A DNA stretch of 64,000 nt from Gillisella vitis (GTDB lineage: Bacteria > Pseudomonadota > Alphaproteobacteria > Rhizobiales > Rhizobiaceae), in NCBI GenBank assembly GCA_009744235.1, contig WPHV01000003.1:1-64000 (forward strand). The letters run 5' to 3'. The position numbers and the translations under genes are program-made. Below, piece by piece: positions 8,975 to 18,820 of this stretch (within the stretch, counting starts at the first letter, position 1; every line of letters begins with the position of its first letter). The notes under the pieces are model-generated. The model saw nothing but the letters and a program-made list of their open reading frames with translations. It was not told the DNA's origin and did not search any database.

Positions 8975-9472
8975 ATGTCTCTTCCCGATAAAGCCTTTCC
9001 CGTTGCCTGGGATCAATTCCATCGTGATGCCAGGGCGCTTGCCTGGCGCCTGGCCGGGCTTGGGCAGGAGTTTCGCGCCATTGTCTGCATCACCCGGGGC
9101 GGGCTGGTGCCGGCAGCGATCATTTCGCGCGAGCTGAATATCCGCCTGATCGAGACGGTTTGCGTCGCCTCCTATCACGACTATGTCAACCAGGGCGAAT
9201 TCAACCTGCTGAAGGGCATTACACCTGAATTGCTGACCAATGGCGGCGAAGGCGTGCTTGTTATCGACGACCTCACCGATACCGGCAAGACCGCCACGGA
9301 AGTGCGCTCGATCATCCCGAAGGCGCATTTTGCCTGCGTCTATGCCAAGCCGAAAGGCGTGCCGACGGTCGATACATTCGTGACCGAGGTCAGCCAGGAT
9401 ACCTGGATCTATTTCCCCTGGGACATGGGCTTTACCTATCAGGAACCGATCGCCAAGGGCCATAAGGGTTAA
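8975..9472 (+). CDS. gpt: Xanthine-guanine phosphoribosyltransferase
   Basis: Purine salvage enzyme of 165 residues converting xanthine or guanine plus PRPP to XMP or GMP. It belongs to the type I phosphoribosyltransferase fold. The PRPP-binding loop is [13 protein letters not shown] at about residue 92, and the N-terminal substrate region is [18 protein letters not shown]. The hood segment near the C-terminus, [10 protein letters not shown], is typical of Gpt and separates it from Hpt. GGAG stands 8 nt before the ATG. Length equals the usual size of Gpt. There is no operon partner. Confidence 0.93.
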   Translation: MSLPDKAFPVAWDQFHRDARALAWRLAGLGQEFRAIVCITRGGLVPAAIISRELNIRLIETVCVASYHDYVNQGEFNLLKGITPELLTNGGEGVLVIDDLTDTGKTATEVRSIIPKAHFACVYAKPKGVPTVDTFVTEVSQDTWIYFPWDMGFTYQEPIAKGHKG

Positions 9473-9559
9473 AAGCCTTGCAATCTATGGATCGGCGCAA
9501 TTGATCGCTGTCAATGCGTCGGCCATGGTTCCCCTGCAAAAGGCAATCTGTTGTTGATA

Positions 9560-10150
9560 ATGGATTTCCCCATGCTGATTGCGACCTTTCTCCCCGCTGT
9601 CCTGGCGCTGCTGCTGGCGCCCGGGCCAACCAATACCTTGATGGGTGTTGCCGGTGCCCAGGCTGGCCTAAGGCGCGTGCTGCGTCTCTTGCCAGCGGAA
9701 CTGGCGGGCTATCTGACGACCATCCTGCCACTGGTTTATCTGGGAGATCAGCTGATGGCGCGCTGGCCTGCCGCTGCCATCCTGCTGAAAATCGCCGCAG
9801 CGATCTGGGTATTGGTCATCGCTTTTAAACTTTGGCAGGCGCCGGGGCAGGGGAAAGCTCTCAATCAGATCACGGCGGGCCGGATCTATCTGACGACGGC
9901 GCTCAATCCCAAGGCATTGGTCTTCGGTCTCGTTCTTCTGCCTGCTCCCGACAATTCGAATTTCCTGCCGTGTCTCGGCCTGTTCTGCCTGTTGGTCGGC
10001 GCCGTGGCCTTGCTTTGGGGCTCCGCCGGGCGATTGACTCAGGCAGGGCATGGCGGTCAGGGCAGATTGCATGTCCTCCAGCGCGTCGCCGCTGTCTGGC
10101 TCACATGCGTCTCGGTCTCTCTTATCGTTGGCGTTGTGACCACGGTTTAG
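9560..10150 (+). CDS. LysE family exporter
   Basis: Inner-membrane protein of 196 residues with about six hydrophobic segments, the size and pattern of the LysE/RhtB amino-acid exporter family. The N-terminal block LPAVLALLLAPGPTNTLMGVAGAQAG carries the family motif PGP-N at about residue 22. TTALNPKALVFGLVLLP at about residue 114 corresponds to the conserved NPK segment. The start is not certain: AAAGG lies 7 nt before a TTG at 9551, 16 nt before the ATG used here. The substrate is unknown. It converges with the receptor gene on the other strand, sharing a bidirectional terminator. Confidence 0.82.
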   Translation: MDFPMLIATFLPAVLALLLAPGPTNTLMGVAGAQAGLRRVLRLLPAELAGYLTTILPLVYLGDQLMARWPAAAILLKIAAAIWVLVIAFKLWQAPGQGKALNQITAGRIYLTTALNPKALVFGLVLLPAPDNSNFLPCLGLFCLLVGAVALLWGSAGRLTQAGHGGQGRLHVLQRVAAVWLTCVSVSLIVGVVTTV

Positions 10151-10187
10151 TCAGACGGACAGGCCCTTCCATCACATCTCTCAATAA

Positions 10188-10221
10188 AAAGCCCCTGCGG
10201 TTTTTCAAACGCAGGGGCTTT
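10188..10221. terminator. Bidirectional terminator between lysE-like and receptor genes
   Basis: A 12-bp stem AAAGCCCCTGCG / CGCAGGGGCTTT with a 10-nt loop. Read on the minus strand it ends in TTTTTATT, and on the plus strand in TTTGAATTT. It therefore serves both converging genes, better on the minus side. Confidence 0.85.
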
Positions 10222-10263
10222 GAATTTCGTAGCTTTTGGAAGAGTAAAACCTCTTCGGTTTGA

Positions 10264-12165
10264 TCACGCCACCGCGCGATACTCACCCCGTCTGTTATCC
10301 TCCAGCCGGAACTGTTCAATCTGCACCAGCAGCTGTCGGGATTCGCTGGCCAGGACCTGGCTGGCAGCCGTGGTTTCTTCGACCATGGCGGCGTTCTGCT
10401 GGGTCATCTGGTCCATGTGGTTGACGGATGTGTTGATTTCAGCCAGCGCCGCCGACTGTTCTTGCGCGGCGCGGGCGATGCTCGCCACATGGCCGTTGAC
10501 ATGGTCAACCAGGCCGACGATTTCGTTCAACGCTTCGCCGGTGGACAGAACCAGCGAGACGCCACCCTTGACTTCATCGGCGGAGGTGTTGATCAGCGCC
10601 TTGATTTCGCGGGCCGCATTGGCCGAGCGCTGGGCCAGTTCGCGGACTTCCTGGGCAACAACGGCAAAGCCGCGTCCGGCCTCCCCGGCGCGGGCCGCTT
10701 CGACACCGGCATTCAGCGCCAGGAGATTGGTCTGGAAGGCGATTTCGTCGATCACCGAAATGATCTGGCTGATCTTTTGTGAGGATTGCTCGATCCGGCC
10801 CATCGCGTCGATGGCGCTGCGGACGATCTCGCCGGATTTGCCGGCGCTGTTGCGGGTCTGCTCCACCATCTGGTTGGCTTCATGGGCGCGTTCAGTGGAG
10901 GTGCGGACCGTCGTGGTGATTTCTTCGAGCGCTGCTGCGGTCTCTTCCAGGGCTGCTGCCTGCTGTTCGGTCCGGCGGGCCAATTGGTTGGCGGCAGAAC
11001 TCAGTTCGCCGGAATTGTCGGTAATCGTACCCGAAGCGCCGCGAATGCTTTGCATGGCTTCGCGAAGCGTCGCCATCGCATGGTTGACGTTGCTCTGCAA
11101 TTCGGCAAAGGCGCCCTGGAAATTGCCGCGCATATCCTGGGTAAGGTCGGAAGAGGAGAGGGCGGCAATCACCCGCCGGACCTCGGTGACGCCAAGATCG
11201 ACATTGGCCACCAACTCGTTGACGCTGGAGGCGAAGCGTTGCAGATCAGCATCCTCGTAGGATTTGGTGATGCGCTGCGAGAAATTGCCTGCGGCTGCCG
11301 AGGCGACAATGCTGCTGATGCAGGATTGCAGATCCTTGCTCTGGCTGTTGAGCGCGGCTTCCTGCGCTTCCATTTCCTGCATCTGCAAGCGGTTGGCGCG
11401 GAAGATTTCCAGGGCGCGGGCCATCTCACCGATTTCGTCGCCGCGCTCTGTGCCCGGAATGGTGTCGCCCAGGGCGCCTTTGGCAATCCGGTTCATGTTA
11501 TCGGTCAAAAGACGGATCGGATTGACGATGCCGCGACGGGCAATCAGCGTGCTGACCGCAACGCCGACAACAATGCTGATCGCTGCGGTCGACAGGAGTG
11601 CGATCATCGTCAGCTGCGAGCTGGCAATGGCATTGCTGCGGGCCGCAGACAGGGTCTTGGCGGAATAGGTGCTGTAGACCTTGACCGCCGCCGTCACCGC
11701 TTTTTGTCCGTCAAGGGCCTTGGAAAGCTCCTTGGCCATCACGCCGGGTTCCTTGGCGGCGTCTGTGCCGGCCACTTTCACCATCTGGCGGATCTGATCG
11801 AAATAGGCGCTGAGCGTCGTGCGGACGTCCTGCAATTGTTTCTGCTCGTTCTCGTCGGCAGTGGCCGCGATCTTTGGCAGGCGCGCCAGCATTTCGCTGG
11901 AGCGCGTTTCGGTTTCCTTGGCGAAATCGGCGGCCTTTTCCGGCGCGAAAGCCAACTGATAAGTCATGCGGCTGATGGCGATAATGTCGACGCGCAGGTC
12001 CATGGCCTCGCGGGCCACTTCTTCACGTTTTCCGGTGTTTTGAAGCGAGGCGCCAAGCGAAGACAGGCCGAAGGCGCCAGCAGCGGCGATAGCACCTGCC
12101 GCAACGCCCATCAGCACCACAAGAAGACTGACCTTCTTCAGGATAGATAGATTACTGATGGTCAT
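10264..12165 (-). CDS. Methyl-accepting chemotaxis protein
   Basis: Chemoreceptor of 633 residues. TM1 is at about residues 11-33. The periplasmic helical domain runs to about 186, and TM2 is at about 187-208. HAMP is at about 210-262, followed by the methylated coiled coil and the conserved tip ([20 protein letters not shown]). AAF/GLSSLG-type sequence follows TM1, and no Cache or PAS signature is seen. Unlike the receptor at 4473, the tail ends GEYRAVA and lacks an xWxxF tether, so methylation would rely on another receptor. The ATG at 12165 has AAGG about 7 nt upstream; a TTG two codons earlier is possible. Confidence 0.95.
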   Translation of the reverse strand: MTISNLSILKKVSLLVVLMGVAAGAIAAAGAFGLSSLGASLQNTGKREEVAREAMDLRVDIIAISRMTYQLAFAPEKAADFAKETETRSSEMLARLPKIAATADENEQKQLQDVRTTLSAYFDQIRQMVKVAGTDAAKEPGVMAKELSKALDGQKAVTAAVKVYSTYSAKTLSAARSNAIASSQLTMIALLSTAAISIVVGVAVSTLIARRGIVNPIRLLTDNMNRIAKGALGDTIPGTERGDEIGEMARALEIFRANRLQMQEMEAQEAALNSQSKDLQSCISSIVASAAAGNFSQRITKSYEDADLQRFASSVNELVANVDLGVTEVRRVIAALSSSDLTQDMRGNFQGAFAELQSNVNHAMATLREAMQSIRGASGTITDNSGELSSAANQLARRTEQQAAALEETAAALEEITTTVRTSTERAHEANQMVEQTRNSAGKSGEIVRSAIDAMGRIEQSSQKISQIISVIDEIAFQTNLLALNAGVEAARAGEAGRGFAVVAQEVRELAQRSANAAREIKALINTSADEVKGGVSLVLSTGEALNEIVGLVDHVNGHVASIARAAQEQSAALAEINTSVNHMDQMTQQNAAMVEETTAASQVLASESRQLLVQIEQFRLEDNRRGEYRAVA

Positions 12166-12796
12166 GACCAAACCTTAAGCGCGGCCCGGCGCTCTCATGG
12201 CGACTGACGCGGCATATCTGGGTGTGGACGTCATTCCAGACCCTGGTCCCGATATAGTTGTCCACAAACATTAATATCCCTTTAGTTCGTTTGGAAATTA
12301 GCAAGACCTATTCCCCGCGTATTAAAGGGTTTCCTGATGGAAACGAGCACGGTCAGGGCGTTCGTGGGCACAAAAAACCTCCGATTCGTTTCGGGATACA
12401 GGCAGGCAAGCGGTGGCAGGCCTCTGTCGTCTTGCTTGCGTGCCACGATGTGACGGTGGATAAAAAAAACCTTCACCCAGCGTTAATCATGAAGCTTTTC
12501 CGCCAAGCCTATGAATTCTCTAGGCTAGCCTCTTTCCCCGTTTTCCACAGATGCTGACCACAACATATAGGGTTCATATTTTCGATACAGACCAGCTCTT
12601 GCGCTTGCCCGCGGGCAGGGTTAATGAATTGATTGTTGCGGCGGCGGCTGAACCGAGATGTCTACGAGGTCGGTTCAAATCAGCGAACATCATCAGGATT
12701 GAAACGGTCACGGCGTCCCCGCTTTGACCGTGCGGATATCTTTTTGAATTTTTCTGGCGCGCTGCGGCCATTTGCTCTGGCATAAAAACGCTGGGG

Positions 12797-12812
12797 ACAC
12801 TATATTTTGTGT
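12797..12812 (+). promoter_or_regulatory. NrdR box 1 upstream of nrdJ
   Basis: ACACTATATTTTGTGT matches 15 of 16 positions of the NrdR-box consensus acaCwAtATaTwGtgt as I know it. It also contains CTATAT, the favoured -10 of rhizobia, so NrdR bound here would cover the promoter. It lies 157 bp before the nrdJ start. Confidence 0.82.
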
Positions 12813-12828
12813 CTGGCGGATAAGGCTG

Positions 12829-12844
12829 GCGCAAGATACAGAGC
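12829..12844 (+). promoter_or_regulatory. Possible degenerate NrdR box 2
   Basis: GCGCAAGATACAGAGC matches about 11 of 16 consensus positions. Its start is 32 bp from box 1, three helical turns, which is the spacing usual for NrdR box pairs. The spacing is what makes a weak match credible. Confidence 0.5.
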
Positions 12845-12968
12845 GGACCATCATTATGATCGGCCTCGCTCCGAAGAGAGCGAACCAACGGCAAGCCGCT
12901 TCACCGTGGTGCCGTGAAACCTATTTTGCGCCCTTTTCCGGGTGCTTGGACCAACGAGGACTAGCCAG

Positions 12969-15900
12969 ATGCGCATCGAACGCCGTTTCACCAAGCCCGG
13001 CCAGTCGCCCTACGCGGAGATTGAATTCCGTAAGGCGGTCAGCGAAATCAAGAACCCGGATGGCTCTGTCGTCTTCCGGCTGGCGGATATCGATGTGCCC
13101 GTGCAGTTCAGCCAGGTGGCGGCCGATATTCTGGCCCAGAAATATTTCCGCAAGGCCGGCGTGCCGAAGATCCTGAAAAAGGTCGAGGAAAACGATGTTC
13201 CGTCGTTCCTGTGGCGTTCGGTTGCCGATGAAAAGGCCATGAAGGATTTGGCCGAGGACGAGCGCTACGGTTCGGAAACCGATGCGCGCCAGGTTTTCTC
13301 CCGTCTGGCCGGCACCTGGGCCTATTGGGGCTGGAAGGGCAAATATTTCACCACGGAAGAAGACGTTCTCGCCTTCCGCGATGAGCTGGCCTATATGCTC
13401 GCCACCCAGCGCGTCGCGCCGAATTCCCCGCAATGGTTCAATACCGGTCTGCATTGGGCCTATGGCATTGATGGCCCCGGCCAGGGCCATTTCTACATCG
13501 ATCCTTTCACTGGCAAGCTCACCAAGTCCAAGTCGGCCTATGAGCATCCGCAGCCGCATGCCTGCTTTATCCAGTCCGTTGAAGATGATCTCGTCAACGA
13601 AGGCGGCATTATGGATCTGTGGGTGCGTGAAGCGCGCCTTTTCAAATACGGTTCCGGCACCGGCTCTAACTTCTCCCATCTGCGCGGCGAGGGCGAAAAG
13701 CTGTCGGGCGGTGGTAAGTCGTCTGGCCTGATGAGCTTCCTGAAGATCGGTGACCGGGCTGCCGGCGCCATCAAGTCCGGCGGCACGACGCGCCGCGCCG
13801 CCAAGATGGTGGTTGTCGACATCGACCATCCTGATATCGAGAACTATATCGACTGGAAGGTGAAGGAAGAGCAGAAGGTTGCCGCTCTCGTCACCGGCTC
13901 CAAGATCGTCGCCAAGCATCTGAAGGCGATCATGAAGGCCTGCGTCAATTGCTCAGCCGATAACGACGCCTGCTTCGACCCGAATGAAAACCCGGCCCTG
14001 AAGCGCGAAATCCGCGCTGCCAAGAAGGATATGGTGCCGGAAAACTACGTCAAGCGGGTCATCCAGTTCGCCCAGCAGGGCTATAAAGATCTCGAATTCA
14101 AGACCTATGACACGGATTGGGATTCGGAAGCCTATCTGACCGTCTCGGGCCAGAATTCCAACAATTCGGTTTCGCTGCGGGATGACTTCCTGCGGGCTGT
14201 CGAAGACGATGGCAACTGGAACCTGACCGCCCGCCGCGATGGCCGGGTGATGAAGACGCTGAAGGCGCGCGATCTCTGGGAAAAGATTTCCTATGCCGCC
14301 TGGGCATCCGCCGATCCGGGCCTGCATTTCAACACCACCATGAACGACTGGCACACCTGCCCGGCGGCTGGCCCGATCCGCGCCTCCAATCCGTGCTCGG
14401 AATATATGTTCCTGGACGACACCGCCTGCAACCTGGCTTCGCTGAACCTGTTGCAGTTCAAGGATGCCGATACCAAGAAGATCGACATTGCCGATTACGA
14501 ACATGCTGTTCGCCTTTGGACCGTCGTGCTCGAAGTGTCCGTGATGATGGCGCAGTTCCCTTCGCGCCAGATTGCCGAACTGTCCTACGAATACCGCACG
14601 CTCGGCCTTGGCTATGCCAACATCGGCGGCCTGCTGATGTCGACTGGCATTCCCTATGACTCGGCTGAAGGCCGCGCCATCTGCGGCGCGCTGAGCGCCA
14701 TCATGACCGGCGTTTCCTATGCCACGTCAGCTGAAATCGCCTCCGAGCTTGGTCCGTTCCCGGGCTATGCGCCAAACCGCGACAACATGCTGCGCGTCAT
14801 CCGCAACCATCGCCGCGCTGCCCATGGCCTGTTCGACGGCTATGAGGGTCTTGCCGTCGATCCCGTGCCGCTGGTCCATGCCGAATGCTCCGATCCGGCC
14901 CTGATTGCCCATGCCAAGGCGGCCTGGGACAAGGCGCTGGAACTGGGTGAGCAGCACGGCTACCGCAATGCTCAGGTCTCCGTTGTTGCGCCGACCGGCA
15001 CGATCGGCTTGGTGATGGATTGCGACACGACCGGTATTGAGCCTGACTTCGCCCTGGTGAAGTTCAAGAAGCTGGCCGGTGGCGGCTATTTCAAGATCAT
15101 CAACCGCGCCGTTCCCGAAGCCCTGCGCACGCTTGGCTATACGGAAAGCCAGCTTGCCGAAATCGAAGCCTATGCTGTCGGCCACGGCAATCTCAACCAG
15201 GCACCGGGCGTCAACCCCGGTTCGTTGAAGGCCAAGGGCTTTACCGACGAGAAGATCGAGGCTGTCAATGCGGCCCTGGGCGCTGCCTTCGACATCAAGT
15301 TCGTCTTTAACCAATGGACCTTGGGCGCTGATTTCCTGAAGGAAACGCTTGGCGTCAGCGCTGAACAGCTGACCGACATGAGCTTCAACCTGCTGGAGCA
15401 TCTGGGCTTTGCCAAGAAGGACATCGAGGCTGCCAATATTCATGTCTGCGGGGCGATGACGCTGGAAGGCGCGCCGTTCCTGAAGAAGGAGCATCTGGCG
15501 GTGTTCGATTGCGCCAATCCGTGCGGCAAGATCGGCAAGCGGTATCTGTCTGTCGAAAGCCATATCCGCATGATGGCAGCAGCACAGCCGTTCATCTCGG
15601 GCGCGATTTCCAAGACCATCAACATGCCGAACGAGGCGACGGTGGAAGATTGCGGCGCAGCTTACATGCTGTCCTGGAAGCTGGCGCTGAAGGCCAATGC
15701 GCTGTACCGCGATGGCTCCAAGCTCAGCCAGCCGCTGAATTCCTCGCTGATCGAGGACGAGGATGATGAGGACGCTTTGGAAGATCTGCTGGCCCAGCCG
15801 CAGGCCGCCCAGGCCGTGACCATCACCGAGCGGATCGTTGAGCGCATCGTCGAGCGTGTTGTGCGCGAACAGGAAAAGCTGCCGACCCGTCGCAAGGGGT

Positions 15901-16739
15901 ATACCCAGAAGGCCAAGATCGGTGGTCACACCATCTTCCTGCGTACCGGCGAATATGACGATGGCCGTCTCGGCGAAATCTTCCTTGACATGAACAAGGA
16001 AGGCTCGGCTCTGCGCGCCTTCATCAACAACTTCGCCATCTCGGTATCGCTCGGCCTGCAATATGGCGTGCCGCTGGAAGAATATGTTGATGCCTTCACC
16101 TTCACCAAGTTCGAACCGGCGGGCATGGTGACCGGCAACGACGCCATCAAGAACGCCACGTCGATCCTCGACTACGTGTTCCGCGAACTGGCGATCTCCT
16201 ACCTCGGCCGCAACGATCTGGCCCATGTCGACACGTCCGACTTCTCCACCACGGCGCTTGGCCGCGGCGTGAAGGAAGGCAAGGCCGATGTGGTCTCCAA
16301 GGGCCTGACCCGTGGCTATAAGCCGACCCTGGTCTCCAGCAGCCCGACCGGAACCGCCGAACCCCGTGGCGCCGTAACCGGCACTCCGGCCAAGGCTTCG
16401 GGTAATGTTGCTGCCTTTTCTGGCAATGCCGCCCGCAAGCTGGAAGTGACGACCGCCATTTCCACCTCCGAAGTCGTGTCCTTCAAGCGCGATTACGAGG
16501 AACGGGCAGCTGAATTGGTCGAGGACGTCGCTACCGAAGCCCTGTTCTCCGACGCCGCTACCGACGAAGCCGAAGCCGCCAAGGCCGAAGCCAAGAAAGT
16601 AGAAGCCGCCCGCCGCATGCGCTCCATCGCCCAAGGCTATACCGGCAACATGTGCTCCGAGTGCCAGAACTTTACGATGGTACGGAATGGGACGTGTGAA
16701 AAGTGCGATACGTGTGGATCGACGAGTGGGTGCAGCTGA
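12969..16739 (+). CDS. nrdJ: Adenosylcobalamin-dependent ribonucleotide reductase (class II)
   Basis: Reduces ribonucleotides to deoxyribonucleotides, making its thiyl radical with adenosylcobalamin and therefore working with or without oxygen. At 1256 residues it has the length of the large rhizobial NrdJ. The active-site N-x-C-x-E motif is in SNPCSEYM (N474, C476, E478), followed by [13 protein letters not shown]. The loop [20 protein letters not shown] is at about residue 675. The C-terminus is a zinc-ribbon-like tail (CSECQNF, then [13 protein letters not shown]) that probably shuttles reducing equivalents. A basic and acidic linker precedes it. GAGGA is 8 nt before the ATG. The NrdR boxes upstream point to repression when dATP is ample. 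Confidence 0.97.
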   Translation: MRIERRFTKPGQSPYAEIEFRKAVSEIKNPDGSVVFRLADIDVPVQFSQVAADILAQKYFRKAGVPKILKKVEENDVPSFLWRSVADEKAMKDLAEDERYGSETDARQVFSRLAGTWAYWGWKGKYFTTEEDVLAFRDELAYMLATQRVAPNSPQWFNTGLHWAYGIDGPGQGHFYIDPFTGKLTKSKSAYEHPQPHACFIQSVEDDLVNEGGIMDLWVREARLFKYGSGTGSNFSHLRGEGEKLSGGGKSSGLMSFLKIGDRAAGAIKSGGTTRRAAKMVVVDIDHPDIENYIDWKVKEEQKVAALVTGSKIVAKHLKAIMKACVNCSADNDACFDPNENPALKREIRAAKKDMVPENYVKRVIQFAQQGYKDLEFKTYDTDWDSEAYLTVSGQNSNNSVSLRDDFLRAVEDDGNWNLTARRDGRVMKTLKARDLWEKISYAAWASADPGLHFNTTMNDWHTCPAAGPIRASNPCSEYMFLDDTACNLASLNLLQFKDADTKKIDIADYEHAVRLWTVVLEVSVMMAQFPSRQIAELSYEYRTLGLGYANIGGLLMSTGIPYDSAEGRAICGALSAIMTGVSYATSAEIASELGPFPGYAPNRDNMLRVIRNHRRAAHGLFDGYEGLAVDPVPLVHAECSDPALIAHAKAAWDKALELGEQHGYRNAQVSVVAPTGTIGLVMDCDTTGIEPDFALVKFKKLAGGGYFKIINRAVPEALRTLGYTESQLAEIEAYAVGHGNLNQAPGVNPGSLKAKGFTDEKIEAVNAALGAAFDIKFVFNQWTLGADFLKETLGVSAEQLTDMSFNLLEHLGFAKKDIEAANIHVCGAMTLEGAPFLKKEHLAVFDCANPCGKIGKRYLSVESHIRMMAAAQPFISGAISKTINMPNEATVEDCGAAYMLSWKLALKANALYRDGSKLSQPLNSSLIEDEDDEDALEDLLAQPQAAQAVTITERIVERIVERVVREQEKLPTRRKGYTQKAKIGGHTIFLRTGEYDDGRLGEIFLDMNKEGSALRAFINNFAISVSLGLQYGVPLEEYVDAFTFTKFEPAGMVTGNDAIKNATSILDYVFRELAISYLGRNDLAHVDTSDFSTTALGRGVKEGKADVVSKGLTRGYKPTLVSSSPTGTAEPRGAVTGTPAKASGNVAAFSGNAARKLEVTTAISTSEVVSFKRDYEERAAELVEDVATEALFSDAATDEAEAAKAEAKKVEAARRMRSIAQGYTGNMCSECQNFTMVRNGTCEKCDTCGSTSGCS

Positions 16740-16765
16740 TCCTAATTCTGCCTATTAAGTATTGG

Positions 16766-16790
16766 CCCCGCCGCGTCTATTGCGGCGGGG
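16766..16790 (+). terminator. GC hairpin after nrdJ, without T-run
   Basis: Perfect 9-bp stem CCCCGCCGC / GCGGCGGGG with a 7-nt loop, 26 bp after the nrdJ stop, followed by AAGC. Lacking a T-run, it may stabilise the mRNA end as much as terminate. Confidence 0.5.
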
Positions 16791-16808
16791 AAGCATATTG
16801 GGGGCATA

Positions 16809-17777
16809 ATGCAAAACAAGATTTATCAAGTGTTTGTTAGTTCAACTTATAAAGATCTTCAGGATGAGAGGCGTCTAGTTGCTGAGGCAATCTCCAAATC
16901 AGGTCAAATGCCTGCGGGTATGGAATATTTTCCGGCAACGAGTCAGCAACAATTAGAGTATATAAAGAGAGTTATAGATCGATGTGATTATTATATTATT
17001 TTAGTTGCGGGGAGATATGGTTCAATTTCACCTTCTGGGTATTCATTTACAGAGGAAGAATATAGATATGCGATATCTAAGGGCATGCCCGTTCTCGCCT
17101 TTTTGCACGAAAACATAGGAGATATCGCTTTAAGTAAAGTGGAAAACGATCCATGTATTCGCAAAAAACTCGAAGAATTTCGAGATGAATTATGTAAAGA
17201 TCGTATAGTTGACTTCTGGAAAGTTGGCGGTGACCTTCCTGCAAAAGTTACTGTTGCTTTGATGAATGCTATAAACCTCACGCCAGCAGTTGGGTGGATA
17301 CGAGGTGACCAAGCCATTGATCCAAAGGTATATGAAGAAAGGGACAGGTTACGTCGGAAGATTATTGAGCTTGAAGCAGATGATAGGCCTCTCGAATTCA
17401 ATTTTCCTAACAATCTAGAATCTATAAATAAAACTATCCAATTTGAGGCGACCGTAAATTTTTTAGAGGAAAAAATTGGCAATTCAAAGTCGAAAGTATT
17501 AAGAACTTTAAATTTTGAGTTTGGCATTACTTGGAAAGAAATTTTTCAATGCATTTCGGAAATATTAAAAGCGCCGACAAGTGAGTATGTAATATCTAAA
17601 GCATTGGAAAAATACGCAAAGAAATTACATAAAGAGAAAAATAAAGAGGAAAGTGAAGAAATTTCAATTGAAATTAAAAATATAAACGTCAAAGACATAG
17701 CCAATCAATTAACGTCTTATGATTTAATTACCTCGGAGGGGTATCGTTCAACTGCTGGCTTAATGAAAGTATTTTAG
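16809..17777 (+). CDS. DUF4062 domain protein, AT-rich, probably truncated by an in-frame stop
   Basis: Protein of 322 residues whose N-terminus, YQVFVSSTYKDLQDERR followed by VAEAISKSGQMPAGMEYF, is the hallmark of DUF4062. This TIR-like domain is found at the front of many prokaryotic conflict/NTPase proteins. RCDYYIILVAGRYGS at about residue 58 and SFTEEEYRYAISKGMPVLAFLH at about 77 complete the domain. The rest is charged and helical, with a putative coiled coil at about 176-215, and ends in a winged-helix-like region (VKDIANQLTSYDLI). The stop TAG at 17775 is followed in the same frame by 21 codons, including YFLTEKGKKY, to a TGA at 17841. That resembles the LTxxG end of such winged helices. 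Base composition is very low in G+C (14 of 60 at 17641-17700). GGGGG precedes the ATG. It is likely acquired DNA. Confidence 0.8.
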   Translation: MQNKIYQVFVSSTYKDLQDERRLVAEAISKSGQMPAGMEYFPATSQQQLEYIKRVIDRCDYYIILVAGRYGSISPSGYSFTEEEYRYAISKGMPVLAFLHENIGDIALSKVENDPCIRKKLEEFRDELCKDRIVDFWKVGGDLPAKVTVALMNAINLTPAVGWIRGDQAIDPKVYEERDRLRRKIIELEADDRPLEFNFPNNLESINKTIQFEATVNFLEEKIGNSKSKVLRTLNFEFGITWKEIFQCISEILKAPTSEYVISKALEKYAKKLHKEKNKEESEEISIEIKNINVKDIANQLTSYDLITSEGYRSTAGLMKVF

Positions 17778-18119
17778 GTAAATTACTTTCTCACGGAGAA
17801 GGGTAAGAAATACGCAGCATTCTTGCAATCTCGGTTGAATTGAATGTGCATTTTATTGAGGAGTTTCGCTAAGGCCAACCAGCTGAAAGGCTCGAACCCA
17901 AGATTGGAGTGCGTCAGAGAGCGGCCAATCTGAAAGCGATTGTTGTAGAACAGGAAGGCCGGTAAAGGGGGCAGAACGTTTCCGCCCTACCTCTTCCCTT
18001 GCAGGAGAGGACAAAAAATCATGATCTTATCGAGCGCTACGATGATGATTTTTAGGTGAGGGATTCACTCAGCGATCCTTTAAAGATTTGACGCCGACAT
18101 CACAAATGACCGAACAACT
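17778..18119 (+). other. Post-stop extension of the DUF4062 frame, then non-coding
   Basis: 17778-17843 is the 21-codon in-frame continuation after TAG, ending in TGA. From 17844 to 18119, up to the stop of the minus-strand operon, I see no ORF, no inverted-repeat insertion-sequence end and no clear terminator. Composition returns towards that of the neighbours. Confidence 0.6.
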
Positions 18120-18815
18120 CTATCGTTCGTGAAAAATCTTTCCCACGGGCTGGCAGTTTTCAATAATGGGTGCCAGCACGGTGTGGCCGTCAGCGATGAC
18201 GCCGTTGACCATGGGGCAGATGAAAAGCACGCCTTTATAGCTCATGATCTGGCGGTTGTTGATATTGTGAACGGCTGCACTGAGGAATATCTGGATGTTT
18301 CGGAACATGTATACGCCTGCGGAGGCGTTTTCCGAGATCACCTGTTTTTCCCGCGCTTCAACCACCACGCCATCAGACATCTTCAAATAGCTGTAGCAGT
18401 TTTCGCTTGAGGCAAAGACCGGCACGATTGCGCCGCATCCTTCCGTCGAAAACAGTGTCTCCGGGTCGTCTGGTCCGCTCGTGAACAGGATGTCGGCCAG
18501 ATCGATGATGACGGGCTCGTCTGGCGCGACGAGCGCCATTGCTGCCAGCACAGAGAACAGAGCGCCTCCGGTCAGGTCGGAGAGTGTCACGATGCGGCAG
18601 CCGGGCCATCTCAGGCGCAGATATTCAACAAGCTCCGCGAGGTTCGCAACCTCGCGGATGACGAAGATGTAATCCTCTGGCCGAAGCCGGTTCGACCACG
18701 CCCTGTCACCCAAGGCAGCGTCGATCAGCGGTTTTCCGCTGAGATCCACCAGCGGTCTAAAGCCATATTTCGGGGTCCACAAATCAGGCCCGGCAAGTGG
18801 TACGATGCATTTCAT
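18120..18815 (-). CDS. Nucleotidyltransferase-like protein, degenerate nucleotide-binding motif
   Basis: Protein of 231 residues with the beginning of a sugar-1-phosphate nucleotidyltransferase fold, MKCIVPLAGPDLWTPKYGFRPLVDLSGKPLIDAAL. The usual GxGxR loop is missing, and PKPL has become FRPL. Later blocks (IIDLADILF in place of a metal-binding xxGDxxxx, and EKQVISENASAGVYMF) keep the order seen in both halves of its upstream neighbour. Catalysis may therefore be lost and the protein may bind nucleotide or act as a partner subunit. The start lies 5 nt after the stop of the tandem nucleotidyltransferase gene, so it is the last gene of the operon. An open upstream extension overlaps that gene and is rejected. 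Confidence 0.75.
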   Translation of the reverse strand: MKCIVPLAGPDLWTPKYGFRPLVDLSGKPLIDAALGDRAWSNRLRPEDYIFVIREVANLAELVEYLRLRWPGCRIVTLSDLTGGALFSVLAAMALVAPDEPVIIDLADILFTSGPDDPETLFSTEGCGAIVPVFASSENCYSYLKMSDGVVVEAREKQVISENASAGVYMFRNIQIFLSAAVHNINNRQIMSYKGVLFICPMVNGVIADGHTVLAPIIENCQPVGKIFHER

Positions 18816-18820
18816 GCTTA

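Larger units (their letters stand above)
12166..12968. other. Divergent control region, receptor gene and nrdJ
   Basis: About 800 bp without a convincing gene. Open frames of 99 and 106 codons show no conserved features. The nrdJ-proximal part carries the NrdR boxes listed separately. The receptor-proximal part contains CTATATCGGG on the minus strand (about 12255-12264), which resembles the rhizobial -10 sequence CTATAT. I found no cobalamin riboswitch core here. Confidence 0.5.

Noticed and set aside
10786..12150. 454-codon open frame antisense to the second chemoreceptor, and a similar one at 4686-6332
   Set aside because: Both arise from the periodic Ala-rich coiled-coil codons of the receptors read backwards.
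15830..15865. Short repeated codons ([12 protein letters not shown]) in nrdJ looking like a tandem repeat
   Set aside because: Part of the charged linker within an intact reading frame; too short to be an independent element.
14727..16634. 635-codon open frame antisense to nrdJ
   Set aside because: Shadow of a strongly conserved gene; no domain, no ribosome-binding site.
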